This document shows, piece by piece, positions 1 through 8,823 of a stretch of 64,000 nucleotides of DNA. A program made the position numbers and the translations under genes. The notes beneath the pieces were generated by a model. It did no database searches, was not told the origin of the DNA, and saw only the letters and a list, made by a program, of their open reading frames with translations. How positions within the stretch are numbered: the first letter of the stretch is position 1; each line of letters starts with the position of its first letter. The stretch is from NCBI GenBank assembly GCA_040220415.1, contig JAVJUV010000157.1, forward strand, positions 1 through 64,000, in the 5' to 3' direction. The stretch is from JAVJUV01 sp040220415. GTDB taxonomy: Bacteria > Pseudomonadota > Alphaproteobacteria > Rhodobacterales > Rhodobacteraceae.

Positions 1-1349
1 TGGGTGGATGCTCCTCTATCAACGGCATGCTGTATCTGAGGGGTCAGGCGGCCGTCTATGACGGATGGCGGCAACAGGGACTGACCGGATGGGGATGGCA
101 GGACGTGCTGCCCTACTTCCTCAAGCACGAAGACGACTCGGATGGTGCAAGCCCGCTGCACAGCGCAGGAGGCGAATGGCGTGTGGACCGGCAGCGACTT
201 AGCTGGCCGGTTCTGGATGACTGGATGAAAGCGGCCATCGAGGCGGGAATCCCCGAGTCAGCAGACTTCAACTCTGGTGACAACGAGGGGGTGGGATACT
301 TTCGGGTAAACCAGAAGAACGGATTCCGTTGGAATACATCGAAAGGTTTCCTGAAGCCTGTACGACATCGCCAGAACCTGAAAATCGTCACGGGGGCAAT
401 GACCGAGCGTCTGATGCTCGAGGGTAGGCGCGTGGTAGGGGTCACCTATCGCCGCAACGGCTTGGTTGAAGTGGCGCGGACCAGGGGTGAAGTCATTCTG
501 TCGGCTGGTTCCATAGGGTCGGTTCAGATCCTTCAACTTTCGGGTATTGGACCGGCGGCACATATCCAGGGTTTGGGTATCGATGTGGCGCATGACCAGC
601 CCGCGGTAGGAGAGAACCTGCAGGACCATCTGCAGTTGCGTTGCGCGTGGAAGGTCTCAGGAACGCGAACGCTGAACACCCTTAGCGCCGGCCTGATGGG
701 AAAGGCGCGGATCGCGGCGGAATACGCGCTACGCCGGTCCGGGCCGATGTCGATGTCGCCGTCGCAGATGGGCGCATTCGCCAGGTCGCGGCCCGATGTT
801 GCGACCGCCGATCTCGAGTACCACGTACAGCCTCTCTCACTGAACGCCTTCGGCGAACCCCTGGATCCATTCGACGCGATCACCGCAAGTGTCTGTCATT
901 TGCGCCCCGAAAGCCGCGGGCACGTCCGTATTGTCTCGCCCGATCCGATGGTCGCGCCCGAGATCGCGCCGAATTACCTCACGACACCCGAAGATCGCCG
1001 CGTCGCAGCGGACGCGATCCGTCTGACCCGTCGCATCATGGCCCAACCCGCGATGGCCCGGTACAATCCCCAGGAACTGCGTCCAGGTGCCGGAGTATCG
1101 GATGACGATGACGCGCTGGCCGAGGCCGCCGGTCGCATCGGAACCACGATTTTTCATCCTGTTGGTACCGTTCGGATGGGCAACGACGACAGCGCTCCGC
1201 TGGACGGCCGCTTGCGAATGCGCGGTGTCGGCGGACTGCGGGTCGTCGATGCAAGCGTGATGCCGCGGATTACGAGCGGAAACACCAATTCTCCCACCAT
1301 CATGATCGCCGAAAAAGCCTCGGACATGATCAGGGAAGACGCACCTTAA
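1..1349 (+). CDS. GMC-family FAD oxidoreductase (choline/alcohol dehydrogenase-like), 5' truncated by window edge
   Basis: The 3' part of a glucose-methanol-choline oxidoreductase; such enzymes use FAD to oxidise an alcohol to an aldehyde. The reading frame is open from base 3, and the first visible residues, GGCSSINGMLYLRG, are the GMC signature 1, so about 80-90 N-terminal residues with the FAD-binding GxGxxG motif lie outside the window. The C-terminal GMC domain is present: the HPVGTVRMG motif carries the conserved catalytic histidine, and it is followed by the NTNSPTIMIAEKASDMI tail that closes the FAD site. The substrate cannot be told from sequence; alcohol or choline dehydrogenase-like is the safe level. 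It ends 60 nt before motB on the same strand. A second, more complete GMC paralogue lies at 56221-57828. Confidence 0.9.
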   Translation, partial: GGCSSINGMLYLRGQAAVYDGWRQQGLTGWGWQDVLPYFLKHEDDSDGASPLHSAGGEWRVDRQRLSWPVLDDWMKAAIEAGIPESADFNSGDNEGVGYFRVNQKNGFRWNTSKGFLKPVRHRQNLKIVTGAMTERLMLEGRRVVGVTYRRNGLVEVARTRGEVILSAGSIGSVQILQLSGIGPAAHIQGLGIDVAHDQPAVGENLQDHLQLRCAWKVSGTRTLNTLSAGLMGKARIAAEYALRRSGPMSMSPSQMGAFARSRPDVATADLEYHVQPLSLNAFGEPLDPFDAITASVCHLRPESRGHVRIVSPDPMVAPEIAPNYLTTPEDRRVAADAIRLTRRIMAQPAMARYNPQELRPGAGVSDDDDALAEAAGRIGTTIFHPVGTVRMGNDDSAPLDGRLRMRGVGGLRVVDASVMPRITSGNTNSPTIMIAEKASDMIREDAP

Positions 1350-1409
1350 GCCATTTTTCACAGGCGTCCTCTAACCCGGATCGTGGGGTATCTGAGAGGA
1401 GTAGGGGTG

Positions 1410-2240
1410 ATGTCAGCGCCGCCTGTCGCGCCGATTATTATCAAGCGCAAGAAGATTATCGCCGGAGGGCATCACGGCGGCGCATGGAAGGTCGCCTACG
1501 CGGACTTCGTGACCGCCATGATGGCGTTCTTCCTTCTTATGTGGCTGTTGGGCGCTACCAACGAAAAGCAGAGGAAGGGCATCGCGGATTACTTCAATCC
1601 GACGATACCTGTGAATAAGGTCTCGGGTGGCGGCGACGGTGCCTTCGGCGGGGACAGCGTCTTTTCCGAGAATACGCTGGCACGCAACGGCACGGGTACC
1701 GGTATGGTCGTGACCAGCGATACTGCGGAAGACACTTCCGAAGATGAAGCAACGCAGTCCGGTGCCCAAGAGAAGGACACTCTCGCAGAACTGGAAGAAA
1801 TGCTGTCCGCCAAGGCCGGTGAAAGCATGGTCAGCGATCTGCTGATGCGACACATCGTAACGCGTCTGACAGACGAAGGTCTGATTGTCGAAATCTTCGT
1901 TCTCGATGGCGCGCCTCTTTTTACGGATCGGGCAGTGCCGACCGATGTCCTGCGGGACGTCCTGCGATCCATTGCCGAGGTTTTCCGTCTGGCCCCAAAT
2001 CCGATAGCGATCCAGGGTCACGTCGCCGCTGTTCCGGTGGTCAGCCGCGAGAACCCGGTATGGGAAATGTCTTCGGATCGTGCCGACACGGTGCGTCGCC
2101 TCCTACTCGTCGGCGGGGCTCTTGACGAGACGCGCATGCAACGTGTGACGGGGTTCGCCGATGGGCAACCTGTCTCGGAAAACCGCCTGTCGGTCCGCAA
2201 CAACAGGATCGAAATCATCCTTCTTCGCAACCGGCTTTGA
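1410..2240 (+). CDS. motB: Flagellar motor stator protein MotB
   Basis: Stator subunit that, with MotA, conducts ions through the inner membrane to drive flagellar rotation. The N-terminus has the basic stretch KRKK, then the single transmembrane segment (about residues 29-46) starting VAYADFVTAMMAFF. Asp32 is at the position of the ion-binding aspartate of E. coli MotB. The C-terminal half (about 140-276) is an OmpA-like peptidoglycan-binding domain ending in NRIEIILL. I chose the ATG at 1410 because AGGAG lies 8 nt upstream; an in-frame GTG at 1383 would add nine residues of poor character. motA is not in the window. It is followed after 100 nt by flgE, as in other Rhodobacterales flagellar clusters. 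Confidence 0.93.
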   Translation: MSAPPVAPIIIKRKKIIAGGHHGGAWKVAYADFVTAMMAFFLLMWLLGATNEKQRKGIADYFNPTIPVNKVSGGGDGAFGGDSVFSENTLARNGTGTGMVVTSDTAEDTSEDEATQSGAQEKDTLAELEEMLSAKAGESMVSDLLMRHIVTRLTDEGLIVEIFVLDGAPLFTDRAVPTDVLRDVLRSIAEVFRLAPNPIAIQGHVAAVPVVSRENPVWEMSSDRADTVRRLLLVGGALDETRMQRVTGFADGQPVSENRLSVRNNRIEIILLRNRL

Positions 2241-2340
2241 CCAGGGAATGTTCTTAGAACTTTAGTTGTTAGCGGGCTGTTAAAGCCACTCCACTAGGCG
2301 TTGGGAAACTCGGGGACGATCCAGCAGAAAGGCTGAATAC

Positions 2341-3651
2341 ATGACGATTTCTTCTTCGCTGAACGCGGGCGTGGCCGGGCTGGCCGCAAACGCCAGCCGT
2401 CTTGCCACCATCGCCGACAACATCGCGAACTCGGCAACCTATGGCTACAAGCGGGTAGAGGCGGACTTTTCATCACTCGTGATTGAAAGCGGCGAAGGTT
2501 CCTATTCGGCGGGCGGTGTCCGCGTGGCGACGCAACGCCTGATCGACCAACCAGGTGCACTGGCGACGACAGACAATGCTACCGATCTCGCCGTTCGGGG
2601 CAGGGGCTTTCTTCCTGTCACGACGGAAAGCTCGCTGTCCAGCAGCACGGGCGACTACCCGCTGCTCCTGGCAACGACAGGATCGTTTCGGACAGATGCC
2701 GACGGATTTCTGCGTACGTCCTCTGGCGTAACCTTGATGGGATGGCCGGCGGATCCCGATGGCACGATTCCCATTTTCCCGCGGGACACCGGCGACGGGT
2801 TGGAACCGGTCCAAATCAACGTGAATCAGTTTACATCCGAGCCGACGACGCGCATCGCATTGGGTGTGAACCTGCCCGCGACCGAGACCGATTTCGGTGC
2901 AACCGGCGATCCGCTGAACCTTTCGATAGAATACTTCGACAATCTCGGGACATCGCAGAATATTGGTATCGAGTTCACGCCGACCATCCCCGGGGCCCCT
3001 GGCGCCTCCAATACCTGGACCATGGTGCTCACGGATTCTGCGTCGGCGGGGTCGGTGATCGGTGAATACACGATTGTATTCGATAATACGCGTGGCTCAG
3101 GCGGCACGATCACATCGGTGGCTACGGTTTCAGGCGGCCCCTACGATCCGTTGACGGGCAATTTCTCCGTCAACGTCGCCGGCGGCCCGATTGACATCAA
3201 TATCGGTACGGTCGGAACCGGCACAGGCCTTACTCAGCTTTCCGACAGTTTCGCCCCGACTTCGATCTCGAAGGATGGTTCACCTGTCGGCAACCTGATC
3301 TCGGTCGAGGTGGATGCAAATGGCTTTGTCCGTGCCAACTTCGATATCGGGATCACGCGCACGATCTATCAGATTCCGCTCATCGACCTTCCAAATCCGA
3401 ACGGGCTCATCGCGATGGACAACCAGACTTACCGAACATCGAACGAAAGCGGCACATTCTTCCTGTGGGATGCCGCCGATGGTCCGACTGGCGACATCGT
3501 CGGATATGCGCTGGAAGAAAGTGCAACCGATGTGGCCGGTGAACTGACGCAGCTGATCCAGACACAGCGAGCCTATTCGTCGAACGCAAAGGTCATCCAG
3601 ACAGTCGAATTGTCTTTGGCCGTCGCGATCTTCTTGCCCGTGGCAATCTGA
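2341..3651 (+). CDS. flgE: Flagellar hook protein FlgE, C-terminal end replaced at a rearrangement junction
   Basis: Hook subunit. The N-terminus (SSSLNAGVAGLAANASRLA followed by IADNIANSATYGYK) is the flagellar rod/hook signature, and the body has the FlgE D1/D2 layout. The conserved C-terminal helix is recognisable through QRAYSSNAKVIQTV at about 3606, then the sequence changes to ELSLAVAIFLPVAI and stops. Hook proteins normally continue VIQTVDEML..., so about 12 native residues are missing. The foreign tail is the antisense strand of a flagellin gene start (3597-3737). The C-terminal helix packs into the D0 coiled coil needed for hook assembly, so function is doubtful. The downstream genes expected here (flgK, flgL, flgI) are absent. 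This could be a real deletion or inversion, or an assembly join. Confidence 0.85.
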   Translation: MTISSSLNAGVAGLAANASRLATIADNIANSATYGYKRVEADFSSLVIESGEGSYSAGGVRVATQRLIDQPGALATTDNATDLAVRGRGFLPVTTESSLSSSTGDYPLLLATTGSFRTDADGFLRTSSGVTLMGWPADPDGTIPIFPRDTGDGLEPVQINVNQFTSEPTTRIALGVNLPATETDFGATGDPLNLSIEYFDNLGTSQNIGIEFTPTIPGAPGASNTWTMVLTDSASAGSVIGEYTIVFDNTRGSGGTITSVATVSGGPYDPLTGNFSVNVAGGPIDINIGTVGTGTGLTQLSDSFAPTSISKDGSPVGNLISVEVDANGFVRANFDIGITRTIYQIPLIDLPNPNGLIAMDNQTYRTSNESGTFFLWDAADGPTGDIVGYALEESATDVAGELTQLIQTQRAYSSNAKVIQTVELSLAVAIFLPVAI

Positions 3652-3737
3652 TTTTGGGTATCGACGAGATTGGAGTTGATCGAGCGGAGGTTCTGCAGCG
3701 CGACCATCGCGCTGGTGTTTGTAAGAATACTGGCCAT
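3573..3737 (-). pseudogene. Flagellin (FliC) N-terminal fragment, truncated
   Basis: The minus-strand ORF of 54 codons starts MASILTNTSAMVALQNLRSI and runs to KDNSTVW (residues 41-47), the invariant N-terminal D0 segment of alphaproteobacterial flagellins. After Trp47 it reads seven unrelated residues, which are antisense flgE, and stops at TAG 3575-3573. A ribosome-binding site (GGAG) sits 8 nt before the ATG. More than 80% of a normal flagellin, including the whole C-terminal D0 half, is gone. The gene converges on flgE, and the two share about 13 bp (3597-3609) that fit both reading frames, suggesting the break point. FlgN and FlgJ genes lie upstream on the same strand. Confidence 0.85.
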
Positions 3738-3945
3738 TTGCCGGTCTCCATTGTCTGGGGCTTTTTCGCCCGGGTTTCGGAACCGTCATTCAGACGGACT
3801 GGCCATTCTGACGTATGCGGGCGTTCCCCCGGAGTTGCCGCGCCACCGCTTTGGGTGCGCTGTCTAGTTATGCATCCAAGCCCTAATGAAAGCCTAAGCT
3901 CGCCGCTGTTTGTCTCGAGGGCGATCTCCTGATTTTATTCAAACT

Positions 3946-4278
3946 CTAAAGTTTCTGCTCGAACCGGCCAGGATTGCGCGACAGCGTCCTTCGCACACCA
4001 TTCTGGCTGTAGGTTGCCTGTGTGAGCCCCTCGCGAATTTCCCTGATCAGCACGCGTGCCTGGTCGAGTCCGCGTTGCGTCGCATCGACAAGGGCGTCAT
4101 TTCGAATCGCTGAACCGGCAAGGATGCGAAGCGCTTCTGCATCCGGCTCGTCGTTCCTGAGCCGGCTTTCCAGAATCTCTTTCCGGGCCACGAGGTCAGA
4201 CAGAGCGGCCAGGTCCCCGCGGGTCAGAATCCGGTACTCCTCCTCCAGAAGTCCAATCATGTCCTGGGTGGCGCTCAT
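3946..4278 (-). CDS. flgN: FlgN-like flagellar chaperone
   Basis: A 110-residue, mostly alpha-helical, acidic protein (IGLLEEEYRILTRGDLAALS, then LVARKEILESRL) with the composition and size of FlgN, the export chaperone for the hook-associated proteins FlgK and FlgL. The ATG at 4278 overlaps the stop of the upstream flgJ by four bases (ATGA), so the two are translationally coupled. Its clients FlgK and FlgL would be expected close by but are missing from the window, which fits a deletion at the flgE/flagellin junction. Identification rests on fold-type features and context rather than a catalytic motif. Confidence 0.7.
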   Translation of the reverse strand: MSATQDMIGLLEEEYRILTRGDLAALSDLVARKEILESRLRNDEPDAEALRILAGSAIRNDALVDATQRGLDQARVLIREIREGLTQATYSQNGVRRTLSRNPGRFEQKL

Positions 4279-4568
4279 GTGCTTGGTTCCTCATGTGTTT
4301 TTAGGGAACGATAAATCGACTCCTGAAGACCGATGCCTCCCGCGTTGGCCATCGAGGTTGCGAACTCGCGCACCAGGAAGCTGGAGAACTGGTCTTCGCC
4401 CGCACCGCCACCGAATGCGTCGCGTGCTTTTCCCAATCCGGCCGATCTCAGCATCTCCGCCAGGAAAGACGCCTCAAGGTCGCGGGCCAGAGCGCGAAGT
4501 TGCTCGTCCTGCTTCTCCGGCGATGCCGGGTGCCGAGATGCGGTGTTCACCGCCGGTACCGAGTTCAT
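4275..4568 (-). CDS. flgJ: FlgJ-type rod-binding protein
   Basis: A 97-residue protein corresponding to the N-terminal rod-binding domain of FlgJ, which caps the growing flagellar rod. Visible family features are the helix LRALARDLEASFLAEMLRSA and the segment FSSFLVREFATSMANAGGIG followed by LQESIYR. It lacks the C-terminal muramidase domain found in enterobacterial FlgJ, which is normal for alphaproteobacteria. It heads a two-gene unit with flgN (4-nt overlap) and is divergent from fliK, with 72 nt between the two start codons. Confidence 0.85.
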   Translation of the reverse strand: MNSVPAVNTASRHPASPEKQDEQLRALARDLEASFLAEMLRSAGLGKARDAFGGGAGEDQFSSFLVREFATSMANAGGIGLQESIYRSLKTHEEPST

Positions 4569-4640
4569 TCTTGAACCCTCCTGCAGTCGTTTGAATTTTC
4601 GCGACTATGCGACCGATGCGTAAAGGACTGGTAACTCTCG

Positions 4641-6584
4641 ATGTATATTTCAGCATCTCGATGGGCAGAATGTCTGGAGGACCAAGTGCAGATCATGTCG
4701 TTTGGCGCGGGCGGAGGGCAAGGCTTGGCTGAGGGCGGGGAAACGCTCGATGGCAGGTTGCCAGCGGGTGGGGTTATCGATGGCAAATTGTCCGGGTTCT
4801 CGCTTGAGATCGGTAATCCGCCGAAGAACGGGGATCGGCTGCAGGAAGAGCTGGCGCAACGCGACAGCGTGTTGCCCGTCACAGCCATCCTCGGCGAGAT
4901 GGACATTGCCGTTCCCCGCATGAGTGGCATAGCGCCAGAGGGTGGAGTGGCCGGTTCCGGCGCTTCGGAAGTCAGCTTCAAGGCGACAGGGGCATCGTCA
5001 TTGTCGCATGATGGCGGATCCCCCCGGTATCGCGACACGAAAAATGCCGAACCAATATCACGGGTGATGGATGCGGGCCCCCAGATGGCACCACAGGGTA
5101 ATTCTGCCGTTTTGGCGTCGCTCGCGAAAGAAGATGGCGCGGGAAGTCCGGAAAATACGGCATTCTCGTCCGACACTGCCGATGGGAAAAAACCGGTTCC
5201 CACCGATGTGGATATGGTCACAACTGCCAGGGCCTTCCCGCCGGCAGATTTCGCCCCAGGCACAAGAAAGCAGACACGGTCAGCCTCTCAAACCGAAATC
5301 GATGAAAAGTCAGTGGGCGGCCCAGCCGTTGGAAGCGTCCGCAGTAAGGGCCTTTCCGAATCCAGCGGCGCCATTGCAGCTGGAGAGGCGGCTGAAAAAG
5401 TCACTATTGTTGGCCAATCCGGCTTGGCTGATGGTCCCGTCCGCACATCAAAAATGGATGATCCGCTCCCAACGAAGGGGTCCTTCTCAACCCCAGAGCG
5501 CACCGGCGCGTCTACCGCGGCCAATTCACCGGATGGTGTCCAGGTTCGTTTTTTTCCTGCGTCCAGAATTGATCGCGATGCGGTCGATGTTTCCCGAGTG
5601 CCTCCAAAAGGGCAAGCGTTCCGGGATTCCGACACAGCTTTGCCACGCCGGGAATTGCATGAACATGCGCCTGACAAGGGGATCCGGCCAGGTGGGGACT
5701 CCCGGGAAAACGGCACGCGCAAGAACCAGATGATCACGACGGGAAATCTGCTGCCGGACGATTCCCGAACTGTCGCGGTTCCTAGGTCGACAGAGGTGGA
5801 TGTCGTTTCGAATCGCTCTCCCGAGGTGGGTAATTCGGAAACGCGCGCGCCAAAGACCGATGCGCATGCTGGGATATTCCCAGATGGCGACGGCCGAATG
5901 CCCCGGGATGAACGGCGCAGCCGCGCGACGGATGTGCAGCGTGAACCGACACGGGCACCCGAACCGGCATGGAATCGACCAGCGGGACCAAACGGCGCTG
6001 TGCCGACGCCGCTATCCGTGGCGTCCCCCTCCGGCGAACGGTCGCCGGTTATGGCCGATACGGCATTGCTGCCTGGTGAAATTGTGCCAGATTCCATGCC
6101 GGACGGCCCGGTGATTGACCATTTGCCGGTATCCGGATCGGTCGATACAGCCCGCCGGACTGCAGACCTCGATTTGCGTCAATCCCATCCTGCACGCGCG
6201 GTCACGCAACAGATCTTCGAATCCATACGGCTTCCGATGGACGGCAGCATCGAGATAAGACTATCGCCTGACGAACTGGGACGTGTGAAGCTGTCGATGG
6301 TGCCCGGCGAGGCCGGGCTTGTCGTTCAACTTGTGGCCGAGCGGCCCGAGACTCTCGATTTGCTGCGACGGCACGCCGATCTTCTGGCGGCAGAACTTAG
6401 GGACGCCGGCTATTCGGGGCTGCAATTCTCGTTCAGCGGCGAGGGTGGCAACGAGACTTCGACATTTGAGCTATCCGAGGATTCGCCGGACGCATCGGGC
6501 GAACCGTTCGCTTCCGTCAAACCAGCCGCGCAGCGCCAAGCGTCCGTCGCCGGCTCCAATAGTGGTCTCGACATCAGACTGTAA
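4641..6584 (+). CDS. fliK: Flagellar hook-length control protein FliK
   Basis: A 647-residue protein. The first ~510 residues are low-complexity and polar (rich in Gly, Ser, Asp, Arg and Pro), typical of the molecular-ruler part of FliK. Residues ~525-620 form the conserved Flg_hook domain, seen as IEIRLSPDELGRVKLSMVPG followed by LVVQLVAERPETLDLLRRHA. FliK measures hook length and switches the export specificity from hook to filament proteins. Another in-frame ATG at 4695 is possible; I kept the first. It ends 11 nt before flgD, so the two form an operon. Confidence 0.9.
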   Translation: MYISASRWAECLEDQVQIMSFGAGGGQGLAEGGETLDGRLPAGGVIDGKLSGFSLEIGNPPKNGDRLQEELAQRDSVLPVTAILGEMDIAVPRMSGIAPEGGVAGSGASEVSFKATGASSLSHDGGSPRYRDTKNAEPISRVMDAGPQMAPQGNSAVLASLAKEDGAGSPENTAFSSDTADGKKPVPTDVDMVTTARAFPPADFAPGTRKQTRSASQTEIDEKSVGGPAVGSVRSKGLSESSGAIAAGEAAEKVTIVGQSGLADGPVRTSKMDDPLPTKGSFSTPERTGASTAANSPDGVQVRFFPASRIDRDAVDVSRVPPKGQAFRDSDTALPRRELHEHAPDKGIRPGGDSRENGTRKNQMITTGNLLPDDSRTVAVPRSTEVDVVSNRSPEVGNSETRAPKTDAHAGIFPDGDGRMPRDERRSRATDVQREPTRAPEPAWNRPAGPNGAVPTPLSVASPSGERSPVMADTALLPGEIVPDSMPDGPVIDHLPVSGSVDTARRTADLDLRQSHPARAVTQQIFESIRLPMDGSIEIRLSPDELGRVKLSMVPGEAGLVVQLVAERPETLDLLRRHADLLAAELRDAGYSGLQFSFSGEGGNETSTFELSEDSPDASGEPFASVKPAAQRQASVAGSNSGLDIRL

Positions 6585-6595
6585 AGGATCAGACA

Positions 6596-7297
6596 ATGGA
6601 AATTCAGTCGCTGAACAACCCTACCTCGACAGCTTCTCTCTCTAGCGCCGCAGCACCGGATCAGAACACCCCGCGTGCGGGCGCTTCGGCCCTTAGTTCC
6701 GATTTCGAAACATTCCTTCTGATGCTGACGACCCAGATGGAGAACCAAGATCCGTTGAACCCTATCGAAAGTCAGGATTTCGCTGTCCAGCTGGCCACGT
6801 TCTCGGGCGTTGAGCAGCAGGTAAGGACTAACCAGCTTCTGGAATCGCTGACGGCGGGGATCGGGATGTCGGGAATTACGCAGTTGGCCGGATGGGTCGG
6901 CATGGAGGTGCGCGTCTCGGCTCCGGCCAACTTCGACGGTAGTCCGATCACTCTTGCTCCTTCTCCCGACCCGGCATCAGAGTCCGCAACGCTGATCGTT
7001 CGCGACGAATTAGACCGCGTGGTATCGCAAGAAACAGTGCCGCTGGGTGTTGCGTACATTGAATGGGCGGGTGTTCGCAGCGGTGGCACGCCGCTGCCTC
7101 CGGGGCTCTACACGTTCGAATTGGAAAGCCGGAGCGGAGGACAACTCACGTCTACGCGGCCGGTGGAACACTACGCGATGGTGAACGAGGCCCGACAAGG
7201 GACAGGCGGGATAGAAGTGGTGCTTCAAGGCGGTGCCTCGGTGCCGGTATCGGATGTCTCGGCCCTCAGACTACCGGTGCAAGCCGGCTCCGGCTAG
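6596..7297 (+). CDS. flgD: Flagellar hook-capping protein FlgD
   Basis: A 233-residue hook scaffold protein. The N-terminal part has the hook-capping signature LLMLTTQMENQDPLNPIESQ followed by DFAVQLATFSGVEQQ. The C-terminal half is beta-rich with a FlgD Ig-like/Tudor-like pattern (GVAYIEWAGVRSGGTPLPPG followed by LYTFELES). It directly follows fliK, usual for Rhodobacterales. Its stop overlaps the stop of convergent ubiB by four bases (7294-7297). Confidence 0.93.
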   Translation: MEIQSLNNPTSTASLSSAAAPDQNTPRAGASALSSDFETFLLMLTTQMENQDPLNPIESQDFAVQLATFSGVEQQVRTNQLLESLTAGIGMSGITQLAGWVGMEVRVSAPANFDGSPITLAPSPDPASESATLIVRDELDRVVSQETVPLGVAYIEWAGVRSGGTPLPPGLYTFELESRSGGQLTSTRPVEHYAMVNEARQGTGGIEVVLQGGASVPVSDVSALRLPVQAGSG

Positions 7298-8823
7298 ATG
7301 AGACGGCCCAGAAGAAAACCGGCGATCGTAAGTGCCGCACCAGCCGCAACGGCCCAGCCTTTCCCGATTTTCTTGGGCTCAGGGTGCGGGTCCGCTCTCT
7401 GCGCCTCCCGGGTCAGCGCCGCTTCGGCAAGTTCGGGCAAGCGCGGACCAAAGCGGCTCAGGACGCGGGCGGTCTTAGCCAGATCGCGCACGAATGCCTT
7501 CGGCCCGATATTGTCGGCGATATACTTCTCGACGATAGGACGCGCGACACTCCACATGTTGATGTGCGGATCAAGCGACCGCGCAACACCCTCGACAACC
7601 ACCATCGTTCGCTGCAACAGGATCAACTCGGTGCGCGTCTCCATACCGAAGCGCTCAGTGACTTCGAAAAGATATGTCAGAAGTCGTCCCATCGAGATTC
7701 GGCTGGCATCCATCCCGAAAATCGGCTCGCCCACCGCACGCAGGGCACGGGCGAATTCGTCAACGTCCTGACCGGCGGGAACGTATCCCGCCTCGAAATG
7801 CACCTCGGCCACACGCTTGTAGTCCTTCCGGATGAACCCGATCAGGATCTCGGCATAGACGCGGCGCGTATACTCGTCGATCCGGCCCATGATCCCGAAA
7901 TCGAGCGCGATCAGCGCACCGTCAGGCGCGATCTTGAGATTTCCCTGGTGCATGTCGGCGTGGAAATAACCGTCGCGCAGGGCGTGGCTCAGGAAGGTCC
8001 AGAGAATCTTCTCACCAAGCTTTTCCCGATCATGCCCGGCGGCCTCGATCTCGGCAATATTGCCTGCGGGAATGCCGTCCACCCATTCAAGTGTCATTAC
8101 CCGGCGAGAGGATAGAAACCACTTGACCTCCGGCACCCGGAACCCGTCGTCCTGCGCCGTGTTGGCGGCAAATTCGGCAGCAGACGCGGTCTCCAGCCGA
8201 AGATCCAGCTCACCCATCACGACACCTTCGAAATGCGCGACCACGTCCATCGGCTTAAGTCGCCGCGCCGATGGCGCCAGAGTCTCGATGAAGCGGGCGG
8301 CGAAATAGAAGGCGTCTATGTCACGGCGGAAGGCTTGCTCGATCTTCGGGCGCAGCACCTTGACCGCCACGGCCTCACCGGTCGAGGCCAGGTGTGCCTT
8401 GTGAACCTGCGCGATCGAGGCAGCCGCGACGGGTTCGGAGAAATCGCTGAACAGATCGTCAATGGACGTGCCCAGTTCCCGCTCGACCGTCGCCTTGGCG
8501 ATTTCGATCGAAAAGGGAGCCAGCTTGTCCTGAAGGACGCGCAGTTGCAGGGCCATGTCATCGCCGACGACGTCAGGTCGCGTCGAAAGTATCTGCCCGA
8601 ACTTGATATAAGCCGGTCCAAGTGCCGTCAGCGCCCGCGTCGCCGGCGGCAGGTTGGGGTCACCCTTGTAACCCAGCCACTTGAACGGCCAGCCCAACAC
8701 ACGTGCGGCGATGCGCAGCGACGGTGGTGCGTTCATCGCTTCCAGCACGACCTTCATTGCACCCGTTCGTTCGAACGTGGCGCCTGTCCGGATCAGCCGC
8801 AGGATGTTGTGAGGCCCGCGCAC
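7294..8823 (-). CDS. ubiB: ABC1 atypical kinase UbiB, ubiquinone biosynthesis
   Basis: A 509-residue member of the ABC1/ADCK/UbiB family, required in proteobacteria for ubiquinone synthesis. It shows the KxGQ motif (AYIKFGQILSTRPDV), the nucleotide-binding lysine in AVAVKVLRP, the catalytic-loop region YFHADMHQGNLK and the DFG-like ALDFGIMG. The C-terminus ends in a hydrophobic segment (AVAAGAALTIAGFLLGRLI), a membrane anchor. The GTG start at 8823 follows the ubiE stop with no gap and gives the usual family start MRGPHNILRL. The ubiE-ubiB order is the standard alphaproteobacterial arrangement. Confidence 0.94.
   Translation of the reverse strand: MRGPHNILRLIRTGATFERTGAMKVVLEAMNAPPSLRIAARVLGWPFKWLGYKGDPNLPPATRALTALGPAYIKFGQILSTRPDVVGDDMALQLRVLQDKLAPFSIEIAKATVERELGTSIDDLFSDFSEPVAAASIAQVHKAHLASTGEAVAVKVLRPKIEQAFRRDIDAFYFAARFIETLAPSARRLKPMDVVAHFEGVVMGELDLRLETASAAEFAANTAQDDGFRVPEVKWFLSSRRVMTLEWVDGIPAGNIAEIEAAGHDREKLGEKILWTFLSHALRDGYFHADMHQGNLKIAPDGALIALDFGIMGRIDEYTRRVYAEILIGFIRKDYKRVAEVHFEAGYVPAGQDVDEFARALRAVGEPIFGMDASRISMGRLLTYLFEVTERFGMETRTELILLQRTMVVVEGVARSLDPHINMWSVARPIVEKYIADNIGPKAFVRDLAKTARVLSRFGPRLPELAEAALTREAQRADPHPEPKKIGKGWAVAAGAALTIAGFLLGRLI

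Noticed and set aside
3280..3789. 169-codon minus-strand ORF across the end of flgE
   Set aside because: It is in a different frame from the flagellin start; only the 3573-3737 frame carries the flagellin residues.
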